A DNA stretch of 64,000 nt from Polyporus tsugae (Eukaryota; Basidiomycota; Agaricomycetes; Polyporales; Polyporaceae): NCBI GenBank assembly GCA_024305745.1, contig JAHRBS010000004.1, forward strand, positions 1,612,001 through 1,676,000. Reading direction: 5' to 3'. Under the pieces are notes generated by a model, which saw only the letters and a list, made by a program, of their open reading frames with translations, had not been told where the DNA came from and searched no databases. Of the stretch, positions 25,646 through 39,000 are shown in pieces; within the stretch, counting starts at the first letter, position 1, and each line of letters opens with the position of its first letter. The position numbers and the translations under genes are program-made.

Positions 25646-28600
25646 CTGCGCGCGATACAATCCGTTAGCAGGCTCACGAGTCGACCAGAATCGAGGAACG
25701 TACAGTATGACGAGCCAGAAAGAAGGGTTGATAGCGCGGCTAGTTGTTCTTCGGTGAACTTCTTGGAATCTTCGTGCCAAGTATCTTGATGCGTCTTCCG
25801 GAAAGTGCTCGCGCACTTCCTCACAGTCGTGGAGATCGGGATCTGGTGGGTCATGGTTAGTTAGCCATAAGGCAACAGCTTGCAAGGCCGCCAACGCACA
25901 GGGTCGTATGTATGCTCCGCGAGGACGTTCGTCAACAGCTCCGGCATCCATCGCTCGATGGTGTACGGGTAGCTGTCGATGAGCGCGCACACGCCAAGGA
26001 TGGCGGCGTGCAGCTGGCGAATCGCGGTATTGTATGCAGGCGACTTCCGGTCTTCGGGAAGCTTGCTGTTCTTGATGAGGCGAAGGAAACGGTCCTTCAA
26101 GGCAAGCATGCTTCTCCGTGGTGACAACCGCAGGATGCCCGACAGCGTGCTACGTACGGTCGCTCAGCCATGGTCTGAAATGGGATCCAACGGAAGGGAC
26201 CTACGTGGCCGCCATCTCGCGCACTTCGACGACCTCGTCATCGAGACACCTACAGACGACCTCCACCATTTCGACCAGCTTCGCCTCGCTGATGAGGAAG
26301 GACTGCCGGAAGTAGAATACTTGAAAGTATTGGCATAAGTGAGACGCTGGACGAGTACGAATCGGGGGATGGCACACCTTGTACAAGCGGGATCATCTTC
26401 AAACGCACTTTCCAAGACTGAGGGAGTAGGGTTCTGTCAATATCAGTGACGCTAACGTCAAAGCTGCACGACGTACGGGGAAGGTCTGGATGGCGGAAAA
26501 GAACTCGTCCAACAGCGGGTTGATGTACTGACGGGGGATGATCACTCCACACATCCGCACCATGAGAAGCTTCGCGCGGTACGCAAACTCGTCATTGTCG
26601 TTGACTTCGGTGAAACGGATGAGCTCAGGCTGTTGCGGCGGGATCAGCCACGGTCCTCAGCGCTTATAATAGCATAGCGAGACGCTTACCATGAGCGGCA
26701 AGATGTAATCGAAGGCCGAGATGGCGTTGACATCGTGGACCATCTGGAACAGCCATTTGCAGACGAGGATGCCGACGCTGGGCATTCGGCGCATTACTTA
26801 GCATCGATCTCTTCTCTTCGATTGTGATGGTTTCCGCTCACCGATCGTATGTTGACTGGAACGCGCGGACCCCGGGCAACCTCTCGGAGCGCCAGATAGG
26901 GAACTGCGTGACGAGTTCTGTCACCCGGTCCTGGTGGAAGGTCCCTCTGATACCCAGAATATCGGCACTCTCAGAGAGCGTTCTGCACTCCCGGACGAAC
27001 GTCTCGGGTGTCATCAGGGAAGGATTCGGGCGCCACTGATGCACCATGAGACACGACGCCGCAGAGGGCTGGAAGGCGGGCTCACCATGATCTTGCCGGT
27101 AAAGGCAAGGATCTCACTGAAGTAGGCCAAGACATCTTCGTGCTCGCACTTAAGCTCGGCCCAACACCTGTCGAGAGCATCTTCTACCCAAGGCGTGAAC
27201 TTGGCACTGAGTTGTTCATAGAAGGCGCGGAAGAAGCAGAGGACCTGGATGATCTCGAACGTGGACTCGCCGTTGAAGTCGACAGTGCCGAACTCGTCCA
27301 TGATCAGGTCCACGAGCGGCTGCAGCCGACGCGGATCCTTGTTGTAGAAGACGTGCTGCAGGGAACCGTCAGAGAAGATGGCCCATCGCTGACATCGTTG
27401 ACAGGGACCGAACCTCGAAGAAAGACGACCAGACGGATAAGGTGTCATTGCTCTTCTGGTTGAAGATGTTTTCGGCATGTGGCATGAACCACTTCCAGAA
27501 CTTGACCTGTGAATCGGTCGGCCAGTGCTTCGATCCTGCCATCGTTCGCTCAGCATCCGCGGTCTCCGCGCCTAGTCTCACGATCGGCATACCTGTCAGG
27601 ATACCCGCAATGAACTCGGCAGCGGCACGTTGCTTGTTCTTGTCCTTATTCGCCAGCAGCTCTTCCAACGTCGGCCGTAGCGCTTCGAAAGGTTCGTCCC
27701 CGAGTAGCTGGACTGTTTACAGCATTAGGGGTGACATTATCAGAGATGTGGTAGGTAATCTCACAGATGGACTTCACGGAACAGAGGTTGTCCTGCATCA
27801 CCACTTCGGTGTTGTTCTCCGTCGAGTAATGTACTGAAAGCTTCTTCCAGAACGCCGGATCCGTAGAGATCGTTCTAATCGTCGAAACCACTTGTTCGCT
27901 ACTCGCGTCCCATGCCGCGATGGGAGCCTTTGTAGAATCCGGAGCCAAGAAGCAATCTATTGTTTTGCCCCACACGAGCCATCCAGAACCGAGCTTGTCT
28001 CGAATCAGTCTGAAGACCGACAGACGTCAGCATAGAGGATCCGAGGACGGGGACACCACTTACGGTTCGTGGCGAGCTCGCTCCAGATCCAAGGGCGTCT
28101 TATACTCTTCTAGTGCGCTCGTGAAGAATTCCCGAGTGGGCTCCTCCACAGGTACCTTTCTCCGCAATGGATGGTGATTCTGTTCCAACGCAAAATCCAC
28201 TGGGCCCTCGGCAAGAGTACGCAGCTTGACATAACGCGAGATCTTCATGATACCTCGCTGGGCGTACTGCAGTCGCAACTCCCGTCAATGACAGTGTAAT
28301 AGTCAGGTAGCTAGCGCAATTATTGCTCACGTATCGCTACCAGACGGTCGGTGAGCGCATTTAACAATTTGAGATCCAATGGGATACTTACCATGCTAGC
28401 GTTTGAATCATGGCTCTTCGCGAACATATACTCGACGTGTGCGGGGTTCACCGGCGCATCCCGCCTTACGAGGGCCCGTAGACAACGAACGGCGACTATA
28501 GCGTACTTCCAGTGAGTACGTTCATCGTTGGCGATAGCCAAAACAGCGTCCGTCTGTCAAGGTGTGAGCAATAGAGCGTATCGCCATGCAGATACTGCTC

Positions 28601-31600
28601 ACAGTCTCAGTGGTCGCCTTGTCCGTGAGGGCGATGCGCTCGACACGCTGCTTCTTACACCTCTCCGAGACATCATCCCGTGAGGAACCAGCTCGTTCCA
28701 CTAACGAACGCAGGTTCTGATTTGCAATCGCCAGGTCTGCGTTCTCCACCTGGTAGACAACATGGTTCGGCTCCCCAAAATTGCTGAGACCTGGAACGAG
28801 TGACAACGGTAAGTCCACAAGCGTTTCTCATAAACTCAACACGGACATGTCTCTGCCAGGGATGCGACGCAATCTTGGATCGAGGACTACGACCAAAAGT
28901 GTCAATCCACGAATATGATCTGATAAAGGTGGGAAATACCTTCTCGTTATGCTGGCATGCAAAAATCTTCTGAACAAACTCTGTAGCCAGTGTGGGCTCT
29001 GCGAATGTATGAGCGCCGAGATTCTATCGTCGTTCACTCGTGCTTACCTCCGATCGCGTACTTGGCTGAACATGGCTGACGTCAGTAAAGAGAGCGACGC
29101 GGGATGTCAGTGCACGTACCGAGGGTTGAAAGGTTCAGCGTCCACAAAGCGCCCTTCATACGGTCATCCTCGGTCCCAGGTTCCAGCCCCTTGTACAAGG
29201 CCGCAAGACAACGGCGCCTCACGCCGTCGAAACTCTAAAACCGACCAATAAGCAACGGGACCCGGCGCGATTTCTACGAACGCACGTTGCAAAGACTCTC
29301 GAGGAGAGCTTGGCTTGTTCTGTGTCGCCTCCGTTAGCATCAGAGACTGGTATCTCGCCACGAATCACCTACTCTCGAACTGCGCGAGGAGTCAGCGATA
29401 AGCCTATCTAAAGAAGCTAGATGGACTAACCAGTTGCGAAGGTCCACATTGACCATTGCGTGACATCGTCGATCAAGCTATCTTCCAAGGGCCCTCGTCG
29501 CCGCTCAATGGAGTTCCACCTAAGACGGGCTGCATGGTATAGCCTGTAGACATCATACAGCTCAGTATAGACCTGACACGATCAGCTATAGACCTCACCG
29601 TGCTCGACGAACGTAAAGGGCTCGTGGCCACTCCTTCTGACCCGCATAGTGCCGAGCGATATTGGACTCGTTTTGGTACCGGTCAGCTTGGAGATAATAG
29701 CTACGCCGAGTCAGTCACGAATGAGTGACATGTCCCCCAATTGACATACCTGTCTCTGCTGTCGCCATACTCCAGAAGATACGTTCGGATGGAACGGATC
29801 TGCGAAAGCGTTGGTTTGGTTCACCTGGAATTAGACGCACAGCAGCTTACTAGCCCGTGTACGGCGTCCACCGTATTCTCTTCCCCCTGTTGCCGGAGAG
29901 AGACGGAGGCTTTGTGCAGGAACTCCCCGTACTTGCGACGCAGGCCTGTGATGTACTGGTGACGAGGATCACTTGGGTCAGAAAGAGCGAAACCCGAGTT
30001 GAGCGGTTCGATGCAAGCGATCATCTCGGGGATTTCGAGCCTGTAACGATGGTCAAGACAAGCGCAAAGCATATGCGGCGACGTCACTCACAAGATATCA
30101 CTCGTCTCCATCGCTGACTTCTGCTCTTCGGGAGGTATCACCTCCTTGGCCAGCGTCGGGACTCCGGAGAACGCCTTGCGAACGAAGCTCAAGTGCCTGA
30201 CCTCTGTGTCAGACGGCATGCCACGGTATACCAGACATCCAGGCGCACCTGCAGAAGTCGTTCCGCCAGATTTCATCGCGAACGATGCCTGTCGATGGTG
30301 AGTTCGAGATTGGCTAGCGTCGCGGTGCGGTAACAAATACCTGGTTCGAGTAAGCCATGCAGGGTATCGAGGATGGGCTCGATGAGCTCGCCGAAGATCT
30401 GCAACACGAAGCCGATCTCTTCCTCGGACGGGACGTGCCATGTGAGCTGTCCATTGCGATCAGCATCACAAATGTGGAAGCAAAGGCACAGAAATACCTT
30501 CACATCTTCGGGCTTGTACAACTTGCCCCAATACTTATGATGGTTCGACTTGAAGTCTGACAGTCAAATTATGTTCAAAATGTTCAAAATGTCGTAATTC
30601 GATGACTCAAACCTTGCGAGTGCCACTCGTCGGGATTGACGAACTTGTTCTCAAGAGGATACGTGTGGCTGAGCGTCAGAAGCGTGCTGGAGAGCAGCTT
30701 GCCACTCGATGAGTACCCCCGTTTGGAGAATGTCTTGTCCTGCAAAATCTTAAACAGCGAAATGAGCCGATCACGGTACTTCAACGTCTTCAAATAATGG
30801 TCAGCAGACCATGCTTCTCGCAGACTACGAATTTTCTCACCACACGACCATCACTGCACAATTGCATAGTATTAGTATCATTGGAGAGACATATAACTCG
30901 CGCGCAGCACTCACTTGTACATGCAACCCCTGAGAATGGCAAGGTCTACACAACATTGAGTCAAGCGCTTATAGGGTGATATGCTCGTAAACTCACTCCA
31001 GTGTAAGGTAGCGTCGGACGGAAGCGGCGTGGAGCCTCCGGACGTGATCCTCAACGAACTGGCGCCGTGTTCAAGTTCTGTCCTGATGCTGCGGTCGCAG
31101 ATCGGCAAGAAACGGTCCAGGGTCTTCGCAGGGTTGGCGTTCGCGACACACTCAACGAGCTGGTGGATCGCCCGCACGGCGTTCGACCGGACGTTCTGCG
31201 TCGCGTAGTTGAACACCAGATTGAGCACCATGTCGTACAGCGGCTCGGACAGGTGCACGCATATCTGGCTGAAAGCGCCCGACACGGCGTCCACGAGCTG
31301 GACTGCACACCGAGACTCAGCGACACATGCCGAATGGATCTGGACGGGGCGGACTGACCTTCTGTGGCTCCGCCTGCAGCCCCGTTCGGACCTTCCTCAG
31401 GGAGGTTCTCGAAGAGCAGAATCACGCGACGCAAGAACGCGGCTACCCAGTCCGCGAACGTGCTCGCGCTGTCCCTCAAGAGTGCGTCTTCCTCTTCCAT
31501 GGTGAGATTCTTCTCCGACCCTGGCTCTATACCGTCCGGGAAGCGCTCAAACTCAATTATAGGCGCATCGGTTAAGGGAGTCCGGACGGGTTGTGTTCCA

Positions 31601-34136
31601 TCGCCGAGAGGTGGCTCAGTTTTAGCAGCAAGTTCGCCGAACTTGATGTACTGCGCAACCTCCGACACAAACGAAGTGGTACAGAACTACAACATTGCCA
31701 TGAATTCGCCAGACCAACATAACTAGCCAAACTTGGACATACCGTCTTGGGAGGGTCGTTCTGCGACGCACAAAGTCAGTCACAGTCGCGACTCCGGACA
31801 TACGATTGACTAACCAGATCGATACCAGGCAGTAATAACTCCAGGATTGGGAGGAGATGCTTGGCCCCAGGGTAGTATACATCACGGCAGACCATGGCGG
31901 GAGCGACAGCCCCCAGAGCTTTGATGACTGCAGTCGTACGATGCGTCTGATACAAAATCATAATCATCACACAACTCGAGGCTGCAAGCTAATTACTCAC
32001 CTCCACCAGTGCTTCGAGAGCGGGTTCTGCTCGTTCAAGAATCGGGTGCAAGATGAGGTCGGGCTCCATGACACTCATCGACTTCATGCAGCTCTGGATG
32101 TTAGACACTGTGGCACTGTCTTGAGAGAACATTGCCAGCAAAGTCACCGTCCTGAGACTCTTGACAAGCTCCCGACGGATTTCTTTTGTCAGGCGACGGT
32201 GCTGTCACGCAACTATGAGACGACCCTCGGCATGACTTGGACATGGCGACTTACGGTCGGTGTCTTGCAATCGGGCTGCTGCTCCTCGTACCATCCTGCG
32301 CAAATCTGGTGTTACAAATGCAACATTGATTGAACGGAAAACCTTACGCTTGTTGAAATCGTAGACGATGTACTTGATAAAGGCGCTGAGCTGCATGTGA
32401 AATGGTCAACGTGCCGCATTTTCGACGCCAGGCGTTCCAGCAGAGTGTGGCGAGAGGTGACGTACATCAGATGTCCAGCTACCAGAATTGGTGGGATGGA
32501 AGAAGCCCTCGGTTGACGCGATAAGCTTTGCTAGCGAGTCTAACGCTTTACAGCCTGCGAGATGTGTCTTGGCCTTGAGGTGGCTACCCTTACCGAGAGG
32601 TGAGGCAAGATAGTCTCCGAGACCACCGTTCTGCTGTGGCAGGGGCGTACTAGCACCAGAGGCCAGAGGGGTGAAGAAAGGCGTCGGGTCATTCGATCCA
32701 GGACTTGGTAAGGCGTCCGGAGCCATGGAATATACGATGATGCGGGCCAGCGATGCTATGGTAATGATTAGTTTACAACCAGACTCCTGACCCACTACAC
32801 ATACGAATTCGCCAACTTGGCTTTGGCAAGCGGTTGATCTCGAAGGACGCTTGGCCGTCTGCATTCGGTCCAGTCGTCAGAGAACCTTGGTCCGCAAGAG
32901 GGATTTCTGCGTGACGGAGCATAATAACTTAACACCATCAGCAACGGAATGCGAAGGTCGATGAACGCACCCATCGAGGACATGCACTTGGACATGATGT
33001 ATGCCCAGTCCACCTCTGAGAAGATGCCAACATCGTTAAACAGCCCGGACCACTTCCATTTGACTTCGAGGTCGTCCGTGGGCCAACCTGGACGACCTTC
33101 TCCCTCGGACCGCGCGTCGTCGGGGATATCCTGGATTCTCTGAGGATCACTTACGGATGGATCGACGTGTATCTCCGCGAGGCGCGCGAGGAACTGCAGC
33201 ATGCGTTCGTCGAACATGTAGGAATTCACCGACTCCCACAATCGGAAGAGCATGGGGAGGTATGATTGCGGGTGAGAGGGCGGGAGGAAGGTCAACATGT
33301 AGTATTGCGACGCTAGAAGGCTCTAATGCAGGCACGTCAACGGATATATAATATATTCGCATTTGTACCGTACTCACATTCAAGCTGATACAGCTCATGG
33401 AGGGCAGGAATGTGGATAGCATCTCGTCAATGGCGGCAGGATGAAAGAACCGGCGAACGGTCTCAGCAACATAGCCCATGTACCAAGAGGTCTGACTGTA
33501 CATCATAGGAGAAGGATGAGTGACTGACGTACCCCCAATGTACACAAGGCTACTTGCCTGATTTCATACTGACGCCTTGTGAGGAACAAGTCTTTGCTAA
33601 GGATATTGTATATCGGCTGCCAAGGGAGCCTCAGATCGTCTATGGAGAGCTTTCTCTTGGAGCGAGAGAGAGCTTGCAGTCCATCTGAGCAAGCTGCGAC
33701 AATGTGGTTGGGCATGCCTGGGGTCGTGCAGACATGGTAATATAGCTTGATGAGTGCAGTGCGTTTTTCCTTGGGTATGGGATACTTGAGCATGCCCCAG
33801 CTTCACGGTGCATTGTGAGCTGTGGATAGAAGAGGACGCAAACCTAGCGAAAAGCGCTCACTATGTTAACATACTGTCCCATTGCAGCAATCCTGGATCG
33901 TAATCCTTTGCTTCCACACATTGGGTGAGACGCAGCAAAACGAAATCAAGCATCTCCTGCATCCTCGAATTAGGCTCGATGGAGTAGGGTATTGACTTGG
34001 CGTAGTTTATGAGCTTGACCATGTAGCGGTCACCGGCGGTCGCGTGCATGATGTCGTCGGAGATCGGCGGCGGGGCTGGAGGTGGGCGTGGACCGGGATC
34101 CTGGAGGGTGAGATTTGAGATATCCAGTATGTTCAT
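25638..34136 (-). CDS. BLM10: BLM10/PA200-type proteasome activator, copy 2
   Basis: This second member of the Blm10/PSME4 family runs collinear with copy 1. The start MNILDISNLTLQDPGPRPPP differs from copy 1, but the domain then aligns (INYAKSIPYSIEPNSRMQEM, GLLQWDSML). Shared blocks include LIKLYYHVCTTPGMPNHIV, FENLPEEGPNGAAGG near 31390, and SGKLLSSTLLTLSHTYPLEN near 30680. The C-terminal region gives LHAAILGVCALIDSYPYTIE. The penultimate exon 25704-25842 encodes IPISTTVRKCAS and THQDTWH in one piece, where copy 1 splits THQ off into its own microexon. The final 8-base exon 25638-25645 completes SYYA. Over the last 40 residues the two copies share 27 identities, but the N-terminal halves differ strongly and several C-terminal intron positions are not shared, so the duplication looks old. 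Internal exon borders are approximate. Confidence 0.9.
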
Positions 34137-34538
34137 GGCGTATATAAGAACAGATGAGACAGTCTGGGGGCGCAGAGAGTAGTGATTGCGGGGAGGACCG
34201 CGCGTAGCGTATCCGAGGAAGGCTTTATAGAGACAAGGCAGGGTGGCGCGCGTCTCGCTTTGTGTGGCGCGCGCGAAATAGAAGTGCCACTTGTCCGATC
34301 GCGAGAGTCTGCGTCGCTGACAGTGGGCTATATGCTATCCCTCTCCGTTTCTTTTGTTGCACCCACGGGCCACTTGAAGGCGAACCAATGAGACCGATCA
34401 TGATACATAGCTCCGTTTGGCGACGCCATTGGCACAAACAAGGTGTATTCGCCATGGGCGCCGTCGGCTGGCGAAGCGCTCTCTTCCCAGTCTATCATCG
34501 TTATGTATCGCATGATCTACATCCACTGGGAGTCGCAG
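34137..34538. other. Intergenic region upstream of BLM10 copy 2
   Basis: A 402-base gap between the start of BLM10 copy 2 and the stop of the next minus-strand gene. It should hold the BLM10 promoter; a GC-rich tract (gtggcgcgcg) recurs at 34241-34272. No gene is seen. Confidence 0.45.
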
Positions 34539-35647
34539 TCAGGACACTCCGATGGCGGCGGAAGACGCGACCTCCTGTAGTTCCTGTATCGCCTTCCGTC
34601 GCACCAATTCCCAAACCCCGTCCCTTTGCGTCCTCGCGTCCCCCAATCCTTCTCGGATCTCCTCCAGACGCTCCGCATACTCCCGGCCGTCGTCTTGCAG
34701 TTCCCGCAGATTGGATAACGACTTCTCCAGCGTGTCGAGCTGCATCTCCGCACGGGAAAACTGTGTGCTGTCGAATATGGATTCTTGATTCGGGGAGAGG
34801 AACAGCTTGTGGACGACCGGGGTAAGGTCTGGTGCTCGTGCAAGCCGGCTCTCCGCGTCGTTGTCCTCGGCTTCATCTTCGCGTTTCGGGACCAATGAGG
34901 TCCCCACTCCGACCTCATCGGGGCTCTCACTCATTACTTGCCACAACCTCCCCAGCGCTCTCCGCAAAGCCGTTTCGCCTTCGATCAGCATGTTCGTGGA
35001 ATCTTCCAGTTCGTCAAAAATGCGCGATCGGAATGAATGTGTCGTCGCTTTGTCCAGCACGAACGAGGTATAAGAAAGGTGTTGGGTATTTGGATGAGGA
35101 TAGGGCGCCATGAGAGGCGGGGACGGTGAGCGTAAATGAGGCAGCGTCAAAGGCTGATCTTGCTCTTCATCTAAAGGTAGAAGCTGTCGTATACGCTTTC
35201 GGGCGCGATCTTCTGCCTGTGTACGTAGTTAGCAGGCTCTCCTTAGGATTGGAAACGTGATAATAGGCGCACCTCCCAATCTTCCATCCATGGTCCCCAA
35301 GCCGTCATCTTTCCCTTCCGTACCCACTTCGCCCCGTTGTACGTTTTCATACCCCAGTTACCTCTGAATGCGGGTTGTGGGAGGTCTTCTTCATTGGGCT
35401 CAAAACCATAGGAGGGGTAGTACCAAGCGTCGTTGTCGTTGGAAGGGAGGCTCACGAGGCTACCGGACGGGGTTAGTCTCATGTACAATGATGAAGGCAA
35501 CGCGTCAACATACCTGGGATCCTCGTATTTGCCCTCGTCAAGATGAGTGAATGATCGTTTCATGCCGTTCATTGGCATGACGATATGTTGTCCGCTGGTG
35601 GACGGCCGCGAGTTCAGACCATCCAGGACGATGGCGTCGGAAGCCAT
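34539..35647 (-). CDS. Unrecognised protein with helical C-terminal half
   Basis: The start at 35647 reads MASDAIVLDGLNSRPSTSGQ. Joining EDP to SLVSLPSNDND across a short intron (donor GTATGT) leads to a Trp/Tyr-rich block, RGNWGMKTYNGAKWVRKGKM then TAWGPWMEDWE. After another intron the protein is charged (EDRARKRIRQLLPLDEEQDQ). It ends in a long helical region (SFRSRIFDELEDSTNMLIEG to LEKSLSNLRELQDDGREYAE) that probably forms coiled coil. The ending is VASSAAIGVS. The layout loosely recalls fungal co-repressor subunits such as Rxt2, but I cannot support that identity. A nuclear regulatory role is inference only. The gene is divergent from the Ser/Pro-rich gene 420 bases away. Confidence 0.65.
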
Positions 35648-36067
35648 CAGGGTGCACCTCCTTCGAGAAGATTCGTGTGGTGTATGTGGATGGATGCCGA
35701 TGGCCGATGGCGACGGCGCTGACGAGGACGGAGTGTTGGTGTTGGGTGACGAGTGTGGGGGAGGGGTGGACTCAAGGTGGACTGGGGCGACTTGAACAAG
35801 GAGGCATGTGTGTAGAGTTCGGCAAATGCCGTGCTGCTGCGATTGGAGGACGGAGTTTTGGCTCTGGCTCTGGCTCTGGCCAACGGAGTCCACTGTTCAG
35901 CGAGCTCTCCTTCAGCTTCAGCCTGCAGTCGACGCCCCCCGACTTGCTCGCGTTCATCCCCCTCTGTATATTCTCCACGGCCGGCCCTGTCTATACTTGC
36001 CCGCCTAACACTCTGTGAACTACCTCGCTGCACGTACCCCTCTGTACCTGCGTCTCTGGGCGCGTCT
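35648..36067. promoter_or_regulatory. Divergent intergenic region
   Basis: A 420-base divergent gap. It includes a ggctctggctctggctctgg tandem hexamer near 35859-35880 and a pyrimidine-rich leader before 36068. Open frames on both strands are compositional. Confidence 0.5.
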
Positions 36068-39000
36068 ATGGCCAGTACCGAACTCACCAACTCGGCTGAG
36101 CATTCTGAGAAGGAGGACCGACTCGATGCCAACCACACCGACACCAAACCCACCAATGAATTGACTGCTGGCGCGGATGGAGTCTCAGGTGCAGGCGCAG
36201 GTCCCATTGGACGCTCTCGGGACGCTAGTCCGGCCTCTCTGTCCTCAGCATCTGGTCTTTCTTCAAGCAAGGGTGGCACCCAGTCCCCAGCTCCATCTGG
36301 GTCGGCTCATACGCCTCCACTGAGCATGCCGCACCCCAAGAAGTTCAGCCATGTCAATATTAACAAAAAGTTCCTCGAGAAGACATCCTCTGCCTCTGCT
36401 CCTACTCACACCATCGCGGCCTCGCCGGTATTGAAAACGGCGAACCTGAGCCGTACGTACTACGATGTAACGTTTGGACGCAATATAACGTTCATGTCAT
36501 CTAGAGAAACCCGTTCTGCAAACCACTACGCTTCATCCGCGTCTAGTGACTGCGAAGCTAACCGCAACACCGCAGCCTACCAGCACTGCTGGCTGGTCCC
36601 GATCGTCTTCAACAGTCCCCTCGACTGCACCAACTCCCAATCCTACCTCAAACCCGAAGCCATCCGCAGTACCCACCACATCGTCGACCGCAGCACCCCT
36701 TCCTCCTCCTGCAGGCAAGGTCATCCAGCCGCAGCCGCGGAGCAGTCAAGATGCTCTCTATGCGAAAAAGGATGGATCCTCGAAGCCTGTGTGGGGAAAT
36801 GCGAAGGGTGGCGCGGTAGCACCCTTGGACAGGGTTCAGGCCGACTTCCCGACTGCTGCTGAGGTCGCTCAAGGTAAGTTGTGAACTCATCACGCGTCAT
36901 GGCCCATATATATAAATCCAGTATGGCGACTAGGTCGCGTACCCAAAGCGTCCGACAATACCGCATCCAATGATGCCACTGCCCAGAAGCAAGCAGCAGA
37001 AGCGGATACCTTTCGTGGTGTGCACCTGGATCCTAACGCGCATCACTGGGATGAGGTTCGTCCCATTTGCCCGATTCCAACTATGGTGGTCTCATGTAAA
37101 TTCAGATGGAAGAAGACGATGACAACTTCCTCGGTGGCGTGATTGAGTTTGGGGATGGTCGCCAATACAACGTTGAACCTAGTGATGCCCGGGCCACTCC
37201 GCCACCTAAGGATGCTGCCAAGTCGCTGTCACGAGGAGAGGCGCACGAACCCGGGTACAGCGGTACAGTGGATCAAGCTGTGAGCAAGGAGGATCGTTTC
37301 GCGGATGATTTCGACAGGAGCTGGCCTCGTTCTCGTCCAGCACACCAACCAGCTAGCATATCTCGCGACCAACGTTCTAATGGTACGCCTACGTCACCCA
37401 CTTCAACTTCCGTCCACTCTCCCCAGGAGCCGTCCAGGCATTTGTTCAACGAGCGCTCCAACCGACTCGAACCCTACTCTCATCAGCGGCACGTTGGCCC
37501 CGGAGGACCACCCCAATTCGTTCGGAGAGGTAGCCATGCAACCTCGCCCACAGAGCCTCGTCGCGACGCACCTCCCCATGCGCACTCGCATGGAGTCCAA
37601 CTTCTCCAGAAGGGACCCAACGACGTGACTGCCGATGGTCCTCCTTTTTCCCGAGCCCCCGGTGAGCGTCCGCCCATATCGCCTGCAGACTCCCGTTTCC
37701 GGGACCGTCAGTCTCACCGACAGGACCATCCGCCATGGCAAACAGATGGACCACCTGGTCGCGGTCATCCTACTCCTTACGGTGCTGCTCATCAGCCCAG
37801 ACGTCCTCGCGATGCACCCTCCGACGATCGTCGTCGCTCCTCAGCGAACGAATCGCTGCCCCCACTGGGCGTCGATGACCGTAGGCAGCTTCCGCCTCAT
37901 CTCTCTGGTGCAGGCCCTAGGAACGTTCCCCCATCACGGACAGAAGCGGATGGTCAGCCTCAGTCTCCTGCGCCGCCACCCAGCTCCCTCCCCTCAGCGG
38001 ATCCTCCCACACCATCTGCAGACGGCCAGGCTGCCAATGCCCCCGTTGACTCTGAGCAAGCTACTGTTCCCGTCGTGGACGTGGAGGAAGTACGCAAGGC
38101 TGCGATGCACAGCGCAGCGGAGCGTGCTCGGTTGCGCCGCCAACAGGAGGAAGAAGAGCGGGAGCGGGAGAAGGAGCGCGCGCGCAAGAAAGCGGCCGAG
38201 ATCGAAGAACGCATGAAGGCCATGGAGCTGGAGAAGGCTCATGAGCGCGAGAAAGTCGAGGCTGAGAAGCAGAAAACGGATGCCCAGGTAGGTTGGACTT
38301 GTTCACGCTCATACAGAATGACATGGGCTCATATATTTCTAGGTCCTTGGACTCATTGAGGAGGCCGTATCTTCTGTTGGGCCCACAGAAAAGAGGACGG
38401 ATAGTCTACCCGACGATCAGCTCGGTGCTCCTGCGCCTCCGAGGTTTGGTCGTAGCGCTTCGTCTAGGGGTGCACCACGAACGGTTCCACCACGAAGAAC
38501 GTCTTTCCCAGCCGCTTCAGCTGTACCAGTGGCACCTTCACTGGCTTCGGAAGCAGACACATGGCGACGCAAAGGCCCATTGTCTCCCCGTAGGCCAGAC
38601 TCTCAAGAATTGCCTGCGCCATCTGTTCTGCCTCCGCCAGTACTGGCCCATACAGATCTCGATTTGAAGGAAGGGGAAGATGTCGATGTAGTGGACTTCG
38701 CGGACTTTGGCAAACTGGTCGGTTCCGAAAATTCATCGCAACCTCCGGCTTCTGTTCCTGCAGCTCGCCCTCCTCGAGCTGTTGCTGCGGACTTTTTCGC
38801 TGAGCAACCGTTGATTGTACCGCGTCCACAACTGCCACCTTCAAAAGCGGACGAGGGCCCATGGAGACGACAGTCATCATTCGGTAATGATCAATCGCCC
38901 CATGTCGAAAAACCCTCCAGCACCGATGGTGTAGGAGACAGCGCTCACGTCGCTTCCGAGTCTTCTCGGTCGAACGAACCTGCAGGACCGAGCACTGCTG

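Noticed and set aside
30000..30020. tRNA B-box-like GGTTCGAT
   Set aside because: Lies inside BLM10 copy 2 and no cloverleaf could be formed around it.
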